This document shows, piece after piece, positions 1 to 12,300 of a DNA stretch of 64,000 nucleotides. A program made the translations under genes and the position numbers. How positions within the stretch are numbered: the stretch's first letter is position 1; each line of letters begins with the position of its first letter. Source of the stretch: Dermatophagoides farinae (Eukaryota > Arthropoda > Arachnida > Sarcoptiformes > Pyroglyphidae); NCBI RefSeq assembly GCF_024713945.1, contig NC_134679.1, positions 2,485,001 to 2,549,000 on the forward strand, written 5' to 3'. The notes beneath the pieces were generated by a model, which saw only the letters and a program-made list of their open reading frames with translations, searched no databases and was not told the origin of the DNA.

Positions 1-343
1 TTTGTGGCAGAAAAAAATTCAATTTAGTCGTAAGTGGTCAATGTTTTTTTTTACATTTATAATTTGATTCATTCATATTGAACTTGATTGAATTCTATCT
101 GTGTTTGTTTAGTTGTGTGTCTGACTTTAGTTTGTAACGGAAATCACCATTTCCCTTACATGTTTGTTATATGTTAATCTAATTTATTTGAGCAATTAAA
201 TTAATTAAATTTTGTTTTTTTTCTCTCTCTCTCTTTTTCTCCCTTTTTTCAAATAGTCTTCAATATAGTCCATTCTAGTTTTTCTTCTCTACAAATTTTA
301 AATTTATTTATAATCAATCTAATCTCAATCAATAATCAACAAA
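1..343 (+). promoter_or_regulatory. Upstream region and 5' leader of the desaturase gene
   Basis: This AT-rich stretch precedes the desaturase start codon. It contains a CT-rich tract near 223-245 and an A-rich leader just before the ATG at 344. I see no coding potential. No TATA box or initiator can be called with confidence. Confidence 0.35.
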
Positions 344-2213
344 ATGCCACCATTCATCAAAACAAATGTCAACGATGTACTTGACAGTGATATTCCAGAT
401 TTAGAGCCAAGTGTCGAATTAAAAGGTGATTTAAATGATTTATTGCAAGCACAAAAAAATCAAAAGCCATATAAAATACAAATCGTATGGCGTAATGTAA
501 TCATAATGGGTCTTCTTCATGTGGCTGCCATTTATGGTGCTACATTATGTTTCGGTACAGCAAAATGGCAAACGGTCGTTGCTGGTATGTGTTTTACTCT
601 ATATGACCTTTTCTCTTACTAATTAATGGCATTTTTATTTCGAAAATATTAGCAATTCTTTTGTATGTTTATACTGGATTGGGTATTACGGCCGGTGCTC
701 ATCGTCTTTGGTCACATCGATCTTATAAGGCTAAATTTCCATTGCGATTATTTTTAGCTTTGGCACAAACAATGGCCGTACAGGTTAGTTTATCAGTCAT
801 AATCAGTATCATTGAAAATAATGTTCCATCCGATTTTTTTTTCAGAATCACATCTATGAATGGTCTCGTGATCATCGAGTACATCATAAATATTCGGAAA
901 CTGATGCTGATCCGCATAACGCAAAACGTGGTTTTTTCTTTGCCCATGTTGGTTGGCTTCTCTGCCGAAAACATCCAGAGGTTATCAATAAAGGCAAAAC
1001 AATCAGTTATGATGATCTACTTCGCGATCCGATTGTTGTATTTCAACGAAGGTTAGTTAATTCAAAAAAAAAAAAAAAAACAAAATTACGTTGACTAAGC
1101 AGTGAATGTGTAAATGTAGTAAAAAGAAAAAAGGAAGAAACTGAAGAAGAAAAACAAAAATGATGATATGATCTCAACATCAACACTGTTGATGGTTATA
1201 TAAAGGCAATCTTATCATAATAATTTTATCCATTTAAAAGAAGAAAAACATTTAGTAATAGTTTATTATTATAAGGAAAAATCTTTCATCTCCAATAATC
1301 AACATGTACTCAATAATGTTATATAGCGAAACAAAAAATCAAGATTTGAGGTCCATTACCAAAAAAAAAAAAACATCCTAAAGAAGAAAAATACCATGTT
1401 CTGATAAGGCCATGATATCTATGACTTGTTCGGTCATTGGTTATTAGTTTGTGTGTAGTAATCATGAAATGAAACATCTAGATTAGGTCATGTGACGATG
1501 ATGATGATGATGAAGATGAGCGAATCAATGATTTTTTTTTATTTGTTTTTTTTCATATGAAGAAAATAATTTGTAGCTTATTTCGTCATTGAGATACATC
1601 ATGCGAACGATGAACTTGTTTTTGTTATTATGAAGATGATGTTTTCATTTGAAATGAAAACTTTTTTTGTTTTTTTTTCTTTTGTGGTTATATTAGTTAG
1701 GTTATTCTTTTGATGATTTTTTTTCTTTCTTTTGCTTATATATATTAATTAATCATCATCCATTATTTTTCCATGAAATAAAACCATGTAAATAGGAATA
1801 TGTATGACAAAATTGAATAAGACACAAGTTACAAATATTGAAATGATGGAAATTTCTGCGTAATTTCTATTTTTTGTCAGATTTACTATTTACATCTAGT
1901 TGATGGAAAAAAAGTCACGTTTTCATATAATCTGACATTAAATTCAATTTCTTTTTTTCATTCTAAAATTCTTATTCTTGTTTATTATTTATATATATAG
2001 ATATTATATTCCATTGATATTGATCTGTTGTTTTATTTTGCCAACATTGTTACCAACATTGTTATGGGGTGAAACATTATGGAATGCATATTTTATCTGT
2101 GCCGTATTACGTTATGTATGGACATTGAATATGACCTGGTTGGTCAATTCGGCTGCACATTTCTGGGGACGTCATCCGTAAGTTTATCAATCATTTTTTT
2201 TCTTTATCATATT

Positions 2214-2266
<53 letters not shown>

Positions 2267-3542
2267 TTTGTTAGTTTTTCAACAAAATTATTTTCAATTT
2301 CCTCACTAATTTTTCTGTTTTTCTACTTTTTTTTTGGGTATTTCCATCATTTTCTCGATCACACACACACACACACACACACACAATGATTGCACGTTTA
2401 CCAGATATTGGTCGATAATTTAAAGATTGTTAGATTTATACTTTAGTTTAGTTTAGTTTAGTTTGAATTTTGATATGAAAACAAAATCAATATTTTTCAA
2501 TGGAGAATTTTTTCTTCTCCATTGATTTTTTTTTTCAATGCCACATCGAATAATAATAATCATCGTCATCATCATCATCATTTCATTAGATTTAAAGCTA
2601 TAATCAATTTTTTGTTTTTCATTTTTAAAAAGAAAAGAATGTTTAGTTTTTAGCTTTTTTTAAAAAAAAAACAACTAAAATTTATTGATTGAATTGCGCG
2701 GCCTAGCTTTAGATTTGTTGTTGTTATTTTTCTTATCCATCAAACTTTGATAACAAACAAAAAAAATTGTGATATGAAATGTGAAATGAAATTTTTTTTT
2801 CTCAGATTTTTGGAGAATGAAAAAATAACTAAACGAAAGATTCATTCGTTTTTTTTTGGCGCGCTAAACACACACATATACACACAAAAAAAGAAAGATA
2901 GAAAAAAACTCCACCCATTTGTTTTCCTCTTGCCCAAATTTTTTTGCTATCACATGCTTTATTTAGAGGAAAAAATCTAAATTTTTATTTATTTATTTTT
3001 TTATTTTCTCTTTTCTTTCGCAAAAAAAATGTCATTCGATTTGATTATCATTTCAATCTCTTACTAATGATGATGATGATGATGATTATATTCGTTCATT
3101 GAAACCGACCCGATTAATAATGTTGGCCGATTATTGATGCAATTTTTTTTTCTACTTTATCTCTATGTATATAATATAATGCCATGGATGATTGGAATGA
3201 TGTAGATATGATAAAAACATTCATCCAGCGGAAAACTATTTGACAGTATATGGTGCCATTGGTGAAGGCTTTCATAATTATCATCATACATTTCCATGGG
3301 ACTATAGTACTTCGGAATTAGGATGGCGTTTTAATCTAACAACAATGTTTATTAATGCAATGGCTGCCATTGGACAAGCATATGATTTGAAACAAGTTTC
3401 GCCCGAAATGATTATAAAACGTAAACTACGTACTGGTGATATCGATACTCATGGTAATTACGGCCTTTATAATCCACCGATGATGAAGGAATCGACTTCA
3501 TTGCATCATCGACAAGATAACGACAAGCAACATCAACACTAA
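344..3542 (+). CDS. Acyl-CoA delta-9 desaturase (stearoyl-CoA desaturase family)
   Basis: Five exons at 344-584, 653-783, 846-1051, 2001-2177 and 3206-3542 join in frame into 363 residues. Family knowledge: this ER membrane di-iron enzyme puts a cis double bond at carbon 9 of palmitoyl- or stearoyl-CoA using cytochrome b5. Seen here: the three histidine boxes in order, HRLWSH, then HRVHHKYSE in the exon starting at 846, and HNYHH in the last exon. Hydrophobic segments precede box 1, and the exon starting at 2001 carries a further membrane hairpin. Length is normal for arthropod Desat1-type enzymes. All splice sites are GT-AG. Introns 3 and 4 are about 1 kb, far longer than the other two. The start is the first ATG of the frame after an A-rich leader. 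Which paralogue of the arthropod desaturase family this is cannot be told from sequence reading alone. Confidence 0.95.
1052..2000 (+). other. Long desaturase intron 3
   Basis: This 949-bp intron is bounded by GTTAGT and ATATAG. It holds A-runs near 1065, short GAT repeats near 1498-1514 and T-rich tracts. No internal gene was seen on either strand. Confidence 0.75.
2216..2266. repeat. (CAT)n trinucleotide microsatellite
   Basis: About 17 near-perfect copies of CAT/ATC lie inside desaturase intron 4. It is likely length-polymorphic. Confidence 0.9.
2360..2385. repeat. (CA)n dinucleotide microsatellite
   Basis: A pure CA run of about 13 units lies in desaturase intron 4. Confidence 0.9.
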
Positions 3543-4365
3543 GCAACAAAAAAAAAACAACAGCAGCGGCTGCAAGCAACGGTGTGTTGGTTTGAATTTT
3601 TTTTTTTTAAATCAAAACTGATTCAAATCAAATCATATAAATGTTTTTTGTGAGTGAATGACCAAAAAAAAAAAAAATCACAAAAATCATCTACAAAAAT
3701 TTCTATTTTTTTTTGTTATCCGTTATAACCAGAGAAAAACTCTATAATTCACAATCACACCAACCGATGTAAAAAAAAATGAAAGAAGTTTGAGAATTAG
3801 ATATGTGATGAATGAACCGGAACTAAAACAGAAAAAAATTTGAAAAAATTTTCTATCTGTGCACACCATACTTTCATACACAATACACACACATCTTTGA
3901 AATCTTCTTCTTCTTCTTCTTTTTTTTCTATTATACAGAATTTCACCCGGTGTTATTTTCTCCAAATGAATAAATAAACAAAAATTCTGAAGAACAATAT
4001 ATTTATTATAAATTTGAATTTTAAAAAATTTTCAATTCAATGAAAAAAATGTTATGAATATTTTTTTGCATTTTTTTTAGAACAAAAAAATTGCAATTTT
4101 TATCACGCCCACTATTGATTTACTGATAAATCAGTGATAATCATTTCATCAATCAATCAATCGAGAAAAAAAACGGGTGCAATCACATCAAGAAAAAATA
4201 TTGCAGGTTATTCAAATTTATCATCGATAGAATGTTTATCGATTCTCAGCGACAAAAACATTTGCCAAAAGAAAAAACTATCAAACAATTCACCTCTTAA
4301 CTTTTTTTTTTTGCTTTGATTTTTTTTTTCGTTTCAATTCAACATTTTCACCTCTACACAACAAA
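3543..4365 (+). other. 3' flank of desaturase and upstream region of the next gene
   Basis: No gene was seen. An AATAAA-type signal lies within ATGAATAAATAAAC around 3966-3978 and is a plausible polyadenylation signal for the desaturase. The rest is A- and T-run sequence up to a TC-rich leader before the ATG at 4366. Confidence 0.45.
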
Positions 4366-4740
4366 ATGAATGCCTCAACTTTTTCTCTTAATCTTTTTGG
4401 ATATAATTCATTACGAATGTTGATTACATTATACATGGCCATTTGTTTGATTTATTCATTGAAATTGACCATTGTGAATGCATCACCTGTGGTCAATATT
4501 GGCAAAAATTCGGGTACAAATCATGATCATTCTACTCATCAAAATTCATTATCACCAACCGATTTAATCAGTAATACCGAATATTTTCGTCAAATGTTAT
4601 CAAATGGTAGCGGTTTCAATAAAACGATTCTTTTTAAACGTGAAGATGTTACAGATAATATTGTCAAAATATTGCGAAATAATCCTAATGATCTATTGCT
4701 CACTAATCAAACTGATCATCATTTAGGATCGATTGATTGA
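4366..4740 (+). CDS. Small secreted protein of unknown function (124 aa)
   Basis: A single-exon frame of 124 residues. The N-terminus has a strongly hydrophobic segment (about residues 17-37, LRMLITLYMAICLIYSLKL) followed by VNASP, which resembles a secretory signal peptide with cleavage near Ala-Ser. The mature part is polar and Asn/Ser/His-rich. It has one dibasic Lys-Arg pair (LFKREDV, about residues 92-98) and no cysteine. I do not recognise a family. The signal peptide plus one dibasic site would allow a neuropeptide-like precursor, but there is no repeated or amidated peptide, so this is only a possibility. The ATG follows a CT/A-rich leader typical of the neighbouring genes. A chance frame in AT-rich DNA cannot be excluded, although the composition is less simple than the false frames nearby. 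Confidence 0.5.
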   Translation: MNASTFSLNLFGYNSLRMLITLYMAICLIYSLKLTIVNASPVVNIGKNSGTNHDHSTHQNSLSPTDLISNTEYFRQMLSNGSGFNKTILFKREDVTDNIVKILRNNPNDLLLTNQTDHHLGSID

Positions 4741-5234
4741 ACAAATTAATTAATTTTGAATCATACAGACCTCTTTCTCTTCCTCATTCTCTCCTCACGT
4801 TTTGTAACCAAAAGAATTTTTTTTTACGAAAAAAATGAGGCGAACAAAAAATAATATTATCACTACCTCAACCTCAGTAGATGAGATGAAAAAAAATCCA
4901 ATTATCCGACCAAAAAAAAAAAAAAAAAAAAAAAATGGGATCAATCAATCAAACAATTGGGATTACTCCCAATATCACATAGTTTAATATATATTTATTT
5001 TTTTTATCACAAAATTCCATGTTTTAAGTTCAATATAAATTGATTGTGTTCGATTATTCATTCATAAAGAAAATGTCCAGCATTCAATTCAGTCCATTTT
5101 TCAATTTACAAATATGTAATTCATTTATATCTGTGCCATATTGGTTTTGTTTTTCTTTCTATTTTTTATCGGTTAAAATTTCTTTTCATTTTTTTTTGTC
5201 AATTTGAAATTTTTTTTTCTATGATTAAAATAAT
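4741..5234. other. Intergenic, convergent 3' flanks
   Basis: No gene was seen. A poly-A tract lies near 4913-4934 and AT-rich sequence lies between two converging transcription units. Confidence 0.5.
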
Positions 5235-6310
5235 TTAATTACCAAAGATGGCAGCACTAGCTTTAGCAATTTCATATTTATCATCAGTACAATCGGGAAA
5301 TTGTTGTCGACATTGATGACATTCATTTTCTGGTGTTGATGCCATTTTATAGCCAGCAATTGCAGCATTATGGATTATATCGATTGATTTGGATTTATTT
5401 GGATCACCTTTCATTAAAGTAGATTCACTTGCTGGTGGTTCAACCATGTTCATGCCCAATTCAGTGATAGTCATTGAATACAATTGACAAGTATTTTCAC
5501 AGCTTACCAATGAATAACAACTTGTCAAATTGGCACGATCAACAAAATGCATTGAATAATGATAATATAACATTTCTGGACTAAGATTTTGAGGTAATTT
5601 TGGTGCTAAATCAACGAATGAGACATTTGATTCGATCAATTTTCGATACAATGCATTAATTCGTACAGTGTAAGCATAATTTAATGGTGGACAATTAGCT
5701 GAATATTGATTCTGACAATTTATACAAGCTGATCGAAGACCTTTACCACTGGTAGATTTGGCGTTACGAGCAAAGTCAATACCTTTCCTGGATGCTTGCA
5801 TGATAACCTTAGCAAAATCGGGTGTTTCATCATCTTCATCTTTTTTCGATGATGCCTTCCATGGCAGATATAAATTGATCAATAACAGATTGTTCACGTT
5901 GTTTTTGTTCGGCTGTTCTTTCGGGCCATGAATAACAATGTTCGTTACAGGCAGACATGCCAATACAATCGGTCATATTGGCTTCATTGATAAAACGCTA
6001 AATTTTGAATGAATAAATCTGAAACATGAACTTGATTCGATACGGTTATATTCATTCGATTTGTTGCATCCGGATTGTAATGCATAAATGGTAACGATGT
6101 ATCAGCATTGTCAATAATATCTTTGACCAATACAGAAATTGAATTCTTTAAGCGGGTACATTTTTTCAAACTTGATTCATACACTTGATCTGGTTTACAA
6201 AGTGTTGGCTGTGATCTTGGTATACGGCTTCGAGCATCAATCAATAACGATGATAAGCCGATGATCAATAAGATCCAACAAGCACTAAAGCCGTGTACAC
6301 TGATAGACAT
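5235..6310 (-). CDS. Internally duplicated Cys-rich secreted protein, interrupted by two frameshifts
   Basis: Three overlapping reading frames on the minus strand read as one protein of about 357 residues if one base is ignored near 5982 and one in the six-base homopolymer near 5846-5851. The chosen start (6310) gives a signal peptide, MSISVHGFSACWILLIIGLS, followed by a mature Cys-rich chain. The mature part looks like two related modules. Module 1 ends with FINEANMTDC, then a CxxxC pair; module 2 carries FVDRANLTSC, then CENTC. Each begins with a two-Cys segment followed by a helical stretch ending in Leu-Ile or Ile-Ile. I do not recognise the family. Because module similarity continues through the first frameshift, a short intron there is unlikely. 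It is either a decaying gene or an assembly error in a working one. Confidence 0.6.
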
Positions 6311-9300
6311 TTCGATTCTGGATTGATTGATTGAGATCAGATCAACAACAAGCACATTCAAATACCTATAAAGTAAGATTCTAAATTTAGATATGAAATT
6401 TAAAAAAAAAAATTTGATTGTTACCGATTGATTTTAAATCGTAACTCGTCGTCGATTATATATTGCAGCTAGCCACAATAAAGATGAAAAATAGAAGATT
6501 CGATCCTGACCACTGATCAATATGATAGAATGACCCGAATCAAATGTTCGTCCATCGTCTTTTAAACATTTTTTTCATCGTGTTTATAATGACATAGTGA
6601 AGAAGGGGGGCGTCAGCGGATGCGATTTTTTTTTTGATCATCTCTGTTGTTCTTCTTTTCAGCATTGAATCATTTTTTTTTGTTTTAGTTTCTCTTTTTT
6701 TTCACATACACATTTCAACTGTCCAAAAAAAGTTCCAAAATGATGATGATGATGATGATAAAAACTTGTAGAAACTTGGACGTGATCCTCTTCAAATCAG
6801 ATTTTTTTTTAACGAAGAAGACGACTACGAATCCGATAAAATCAAACGACCTAATATTTGTTTGAAATTTTATAAATGGAAAAAGAAGAAGAAGAAAAAA
6901 AAGGAAGAAAAATAAATCAAAAGAACAAGTTCCTTGTTTTCAATATTTTTACGTAAACATTTTTTGTTTTGTTTTCATTTAGATTTGATTTTTTTTGTTG
7001 TTTTTTCCATGTTTCTGTCATTCTCAACGATGATGATGATGATGATGGAAATTATTGTCAATCAAAAATAATAAAGCAAAAATAACATGAAAAAGATGTA
7101 ATCAGCATCATCATCATCATCATCATCATTATCATGATCTGGGAATTTCAAATATGGTATAATGATGATGATAATGATTGACAGCAACACAATCACAATC
7201 ACACACACACACACACACACATTGGATCGACACGATGAATAATAATAAACAACGAATGAATTGGTTCACATTATGGATCATCATCATCATCATTCTAAAT
7301 AGTTCGTCTGTCCGTATGTCGATATAAAAAATTGGAAAGAAAAATTTTCGAAATTGAACTAGTTTTTTTCACCATTTCTTGACTGTGAGACGGAAATATT
7401 CATTTTTTTTCTTCTTCGCGACTATAATAATCTTTGGGACTTGATTATAATTTTTTTTTACGATTTTTTCAGGGCGCTAAAAGTGTGTGAATGTGTCGTG
7501 TAGAAAAATAATGTTTTCAATTTTTTTTTTGCTATTTTTATGTATACAACATTAGAGAAAATTCATTCAAAATTTTGTTATTCACTCACGCATACATCAT
7601 CATCATTATTATTGACAGGTGTATGATGAGGGCGAAAAAAAAATACACGACGACCAGGAACGAGAACTTGGTACGATTTCAATTTTCGACCTATTATAAT
7701 TCGAGAACAATCAATTTAAGCCATAATGATATATATAGACATATTTCTTTGAATTGAATGAATGAATGAATATATGATGATGACAAAAAAAAGCGAACAA
7801 CTGTAATGATGATGATGATCCATCATGATCCCAACCATGATTACCTGATGATGATGTTGAAATAATAATGATTTAATGATGATAATAATTCATTTTCGTT
7901 CTTTTCCACCTTTATTTTCTTTAAAACATTAATTTTACACCAAATCATCATCATTCATTTATTGATTGATGAATAATAAAATCAGTAAAAATTTCCTGGA
8001 TTTTTTTTTAATAAAAAACAATTTTCTTGAAATTCAATTTTTTTTTTAAATAATCATCACTTTTTTTGCATATAGCTTGATTGCTTGACTTTCACCAGTT
8101 TGATAGATTAGTTTGACCTAAAATGTCATGAGGATTATTAGATGAAAAAAATTCGAATGAGGGAATTTTCAAATAAATTATCCAGATAATTTTATTGTCT
8201 TGTGTGGAAAAAAAGTGATGATATGATGATGAATGTTAATTAGAATCGTGTTTTTTTCAATTGAAATAATCAAAAACAAAACAAAAATTGGACATTTTAT
8301 TGAACATATATCAACATCATCATGGTATCGAGAAAATTTTATATTTTATTCATATATGTAAAAGCCATATATATTGAAAATATAATCTCTTTAGTCATTT
8401 CATGGTAAAAAAACAATTCTCAAATCCCGTCACTTAAATATTGAAAAAGTAATGACAAAATTTCCGAACCTGTTGTATGATTTTTTTTTCTTGTTCACTT
8501 GTAGCGTAATTATTATCATTATTACAGATGTTCATTTTCTTGTTTATATGTCCTGAAAGCATTATGCATGATTCAAAATTTATTACCTTTACGAATTTTG
8601 TTTTTTTTTCAATTTTAGAAATTGAATTTTAATCATTGAGAAATAAATAATACGGTTATCTCGAACATTCGAATGATTCAATTTGTCTATCAGTCTCCAT
8701 TCGGTCGGTCGGTCGGTCGATCGATCGTAGAGATCATGCGAAAAGGATTGAAGATTGTGATGAAACCTGTGTATTTTTTCTTCATTCAGAATGGGATACT
8801 CATACTAATTTTGTTTTTTTTATCTTTCAATAAAAAAAAAAAAAATTCGATCAAGGAAACGACAACGATTTTGATGCGATGATATATGTGTGCGTGTGTG
8901 TGTGTGTTTGTGTTTATGGTAATGGCAACTAGATTCGATTCGATCACTATATGATTATGATGATGACGATAATGATGATTGTGATGGATATTGCTTCTCG
9001 TTTTTTTTTCTCGTGTGACGAACGAACAGCCAATTAACGTATAGGGCAAGAAAAAAAACCGGAAGAAAAACGGCTTGCCCGTTTGTTGGCTCATTTTATT
9101 CGTTATAGCTGGCCAACTCGTTCGGTTATATATCGAATGTATTGCGGGATAGAGAAGAAAAAAAAAATATATGTTTTTTCTTTCTTACTCAAATCTATCA
9201 GAGCGAAACTTGTGCAAGTGAAATCGAGATGTTCAATAATAACAATAATAATAATACAGAAATGAAAGTTTATTATGGAGAGAAAGAAAAAGACTGTATG

Positions 9301-12300
9301 TCTCATGCCGTCTCATTCAATCCGTTCCAAGACAAACAACACACCGAGCCATGCAAATATATTGTCTTTCAGAAAATCATCGTTAACCAAATTATCACTG
9401 TATTACTAAAAAAAAAAAAAAAAACAAGAGAGAACGTGAATACAACTTTTACGAATTTTTTTAACGAAAATATTAGCCCACTCCTCATTTTATACGGTTT
9501 GGTCATTGATGGTGGTCATTCGGATGAATTTCTTTTTCGTATTTTTTTCTGAATCTACAAATAAAGAAAATCAATCTGTATGGATTAAGAGAATGAATTC
9601 TTCAAATCATAATGAAGAGACTATTGACTTGATTCGACAAAAAAATAAATGATCTCAAAGTTTAATTGAGAAACAAAGAGAGAAAGCAAAGAAATAGAGA
9701 AATTGTCATACCATATTGCCAGTTGTTTGTTATTATTTACCATGATCTTTCATTATTTTTTACTACTACTATTAATCGTTTTTTCTAATTTTTTTTTTCA
9801 TTATCGTAATAAACGGGATTTGATCCGTCAATATATATATATCACATGTAGAAAAAGTTTAATCTGCTACGTTAAAAAAAAGAAAAGAAAGAAGAAAAAA
9901 AATTTCTTCGTATTTTGTGTTCATGTTCATGTTCATTTATTATTTTTTTTTAAATGTTCACCTTTGATGATAATAGTAATAATAATAATAATGATGATGA
10001 TGATGATGATGATGATTAGAAAAATCAGTCATACTTGACTCGTTTTGAACTCGGTCGTTATTTTCATTTTTTTTTGAAGGTGACACATATATACAAACAC
10101 ATGCGATGACATTTACGACTTTTATACACACACGCGTCTTGTAATTATATTGATTATTATTTATAAGTGTATTTGATGAATGGAAAACAAACAAAAAGAA
10201 AAAAATTATAATTCAAAATTATCAATTTTTATTCAAAGTTCCGGTCCATTTTTTTTTCACCGTCATTTTATCCCGTTGAATCCATTCATCCATGATTGAT
10301 TTGTATTTGTAATTTGGATCATAATCATCATTATTATAATATAATATTCGATCGATCGATCAATGAAAAATGAATTCGTAATGTATATCCATGTATATCA
10401 TAGGTAATTTATATCTGGTTTAATTTCATCATCATCATCATCATTATTATCTAAATTGATCAAATAACAAAATACAAATGTCCATCATTATCGATGATCA
10501 ATCATTCTACATAATAATAATAATAATAAAAATAATTTTATTCCCATTGATTCAATTGTTTTTCTTTTGTGGTTCAACAACTTTCCGGACATTCATTTAT
10601 TGTCATCATCATCATCATCATATATATTCTGAATTATAATATCACTAGAAAACTGAATAATTTTCCTAAAAATATCAATCATTAACATATTAACATTTTT
10701 TTTGTTTTGTTTACCAATTTTATAAAATCGGTTTTTTCCCTATAGTTAGAAAGAAAATTATATTGGCAAACCATTGATGTTGTTGTTGTTGTTGTTATTA
10801 TCATTATATAATTACATAATAATGTCAACATCAATTTAAACGACAACGACTACAACAATCATTTTTATCGATTATTTTAATGATTGTATCGTTTTTTTTT
10901 TCATTATCAAATATTCAATCTTGTATAATTGTCATCAAAATTTGATTTGTAATTTTTTTTATCGTTTTTTTTGCATCTTTTTTTTCTTGTGTGTGCTTTT
11001 CTTATTTTTTTTTGTTTTGTTTTGTTTTGTCATCATAGACTTGCACTTTCAACAACAACAACAATCGACCAACCGAATAGACCGAATGAAACATCATCAT
11101 CATTGTTGACAAATCAGAAAAAAACGATGATTTCATCATTATCATAATATTAGTGTGTGTGTGTTTGTTTGTTTAGTGTTGTTGTTTGATCTTTTTTTTT
11201 CTTCATCTTTCTTATTATTATTTTTTTTTCAATTTCAATGTTCGAGGTCTTTTTTTCTCTATTTTTTTGTTGTTTTTTTTTTCTTTGATCATCATTTATT
11301 CAACATGATCTTCGATCCATCATCATCATAAGCCATTGCTATTGTAATGAATAAAGTAAGAATTAGCAAAATGAAATTTTATTCAAAAAAGTAAATCGTT
11401 TAAATAATAATTTCCTTACTTTATATGTAATCTACACATATTGTTTCAATCAATAATCATTACAATTACAATTTTTTTATTATTATTATCATGAAGAATA
11501 AATTCAAATACTCATTTCGAATCAATATTTATCATCATAATACCTGCAGGTAAGATTATTGTAAATAAATTCGAAAAAAATGCACTTGCACTTTTTCTTG
11601 ATAATTTTCCATTTTTCGTTTGAATCACATAATTAAATGTTGTTCATCATCATTATCAGACGAACAAAAAAAAAGGTTAATTGAACTCTAAAATTCAATT
11701 GAAAATCATCAATGAATGATGATAATGATCATGATGAAGATTGTCATGCATTAATGATTTATGATGATTACAAATCACAAAATATATATTATATATTTAC
11801 ATAGCGAAAAACTTGCATTTTTTTTTTGGTGTTTTTTTTTTCTATTGTTGGCAATTTATTTTCCTCATTGTTATTCATTCATCGCATATATATTTTATCA
11901 ATCAATTAGCTAAATTATTTTATTCGACATATTTCAGCACTTTATAGCATTGAGTGGTGAAAAAAAAAGTTGCTCAACTTATCGGATAATTTTTTTTTGT
12001 TATTCTCAACATTACCTATTACCAGTTATCTATCAATCAATCAATCAATTGTTTTATGAAGGAAAATAAAAACTTTCTTTTCCTCATTCATCAATTATCA
12101 ACATCATGAATTTCAATTTATCTTTTAATTTTATTTATTTTTTTTAAATCTAATTGAAACCAAAAAAAATTACGAAAAAGATTTCATCCATCTATTATCA
12201 TCGATTGATTATTGCATGGAAATTTTTTTTTTCGGACATTTCAATCAGAGTGTGTGTGTGTCTGTGTTGTAATCAAATATCATGATTATCATTGTTTTTT

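Larger units (their letters stand above)
2178..3205 (+). other. Long desaturase intron 4 with microsatellites
   Basis: This 1028-bp intron runs from GTAAGT to TGTAG. It contains a CAT trinucleotide array (about 2216-2266), a CA dinucleotide array (about 2360-2385) and a TTTAG repeat near 2442-2463. The short reading frames here are simple-sequence translations. Confidence 0.75.

Noticed and set aside
5985-6035. Idea that the first frame break of the Cys-rich gene is a 46-bp intron
   Set aside because: GT and AG ends exist in phase, but 46 bp is shorter than the other introns here, and the skipped codons align with the second module of the same protein.
8702-8727. GGTCGGTCGGTCGGTCGATCGATCG tract, palindromic in part
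   Set aside because: A short tetranucleotide simple repeat; I see no evidence for a binding site or a gene.
9142-9552. 136-codon plus-strand frame in the gene-poor region
   Set aside because: Composition is driven by A/T homopolymers (poly-Lys, poly-Asn, poly-Phe), with no domain, no signal peptide and no splice context; it looks like a chance frame.
9703-10194. Overlapping frames on both strands rich in Phe, Lys, Met, His and Tyr
   Set aside because: They translate T/A runs and the (ATG)n microsatellite near 9990-10016; both strands give equally simple peptides.
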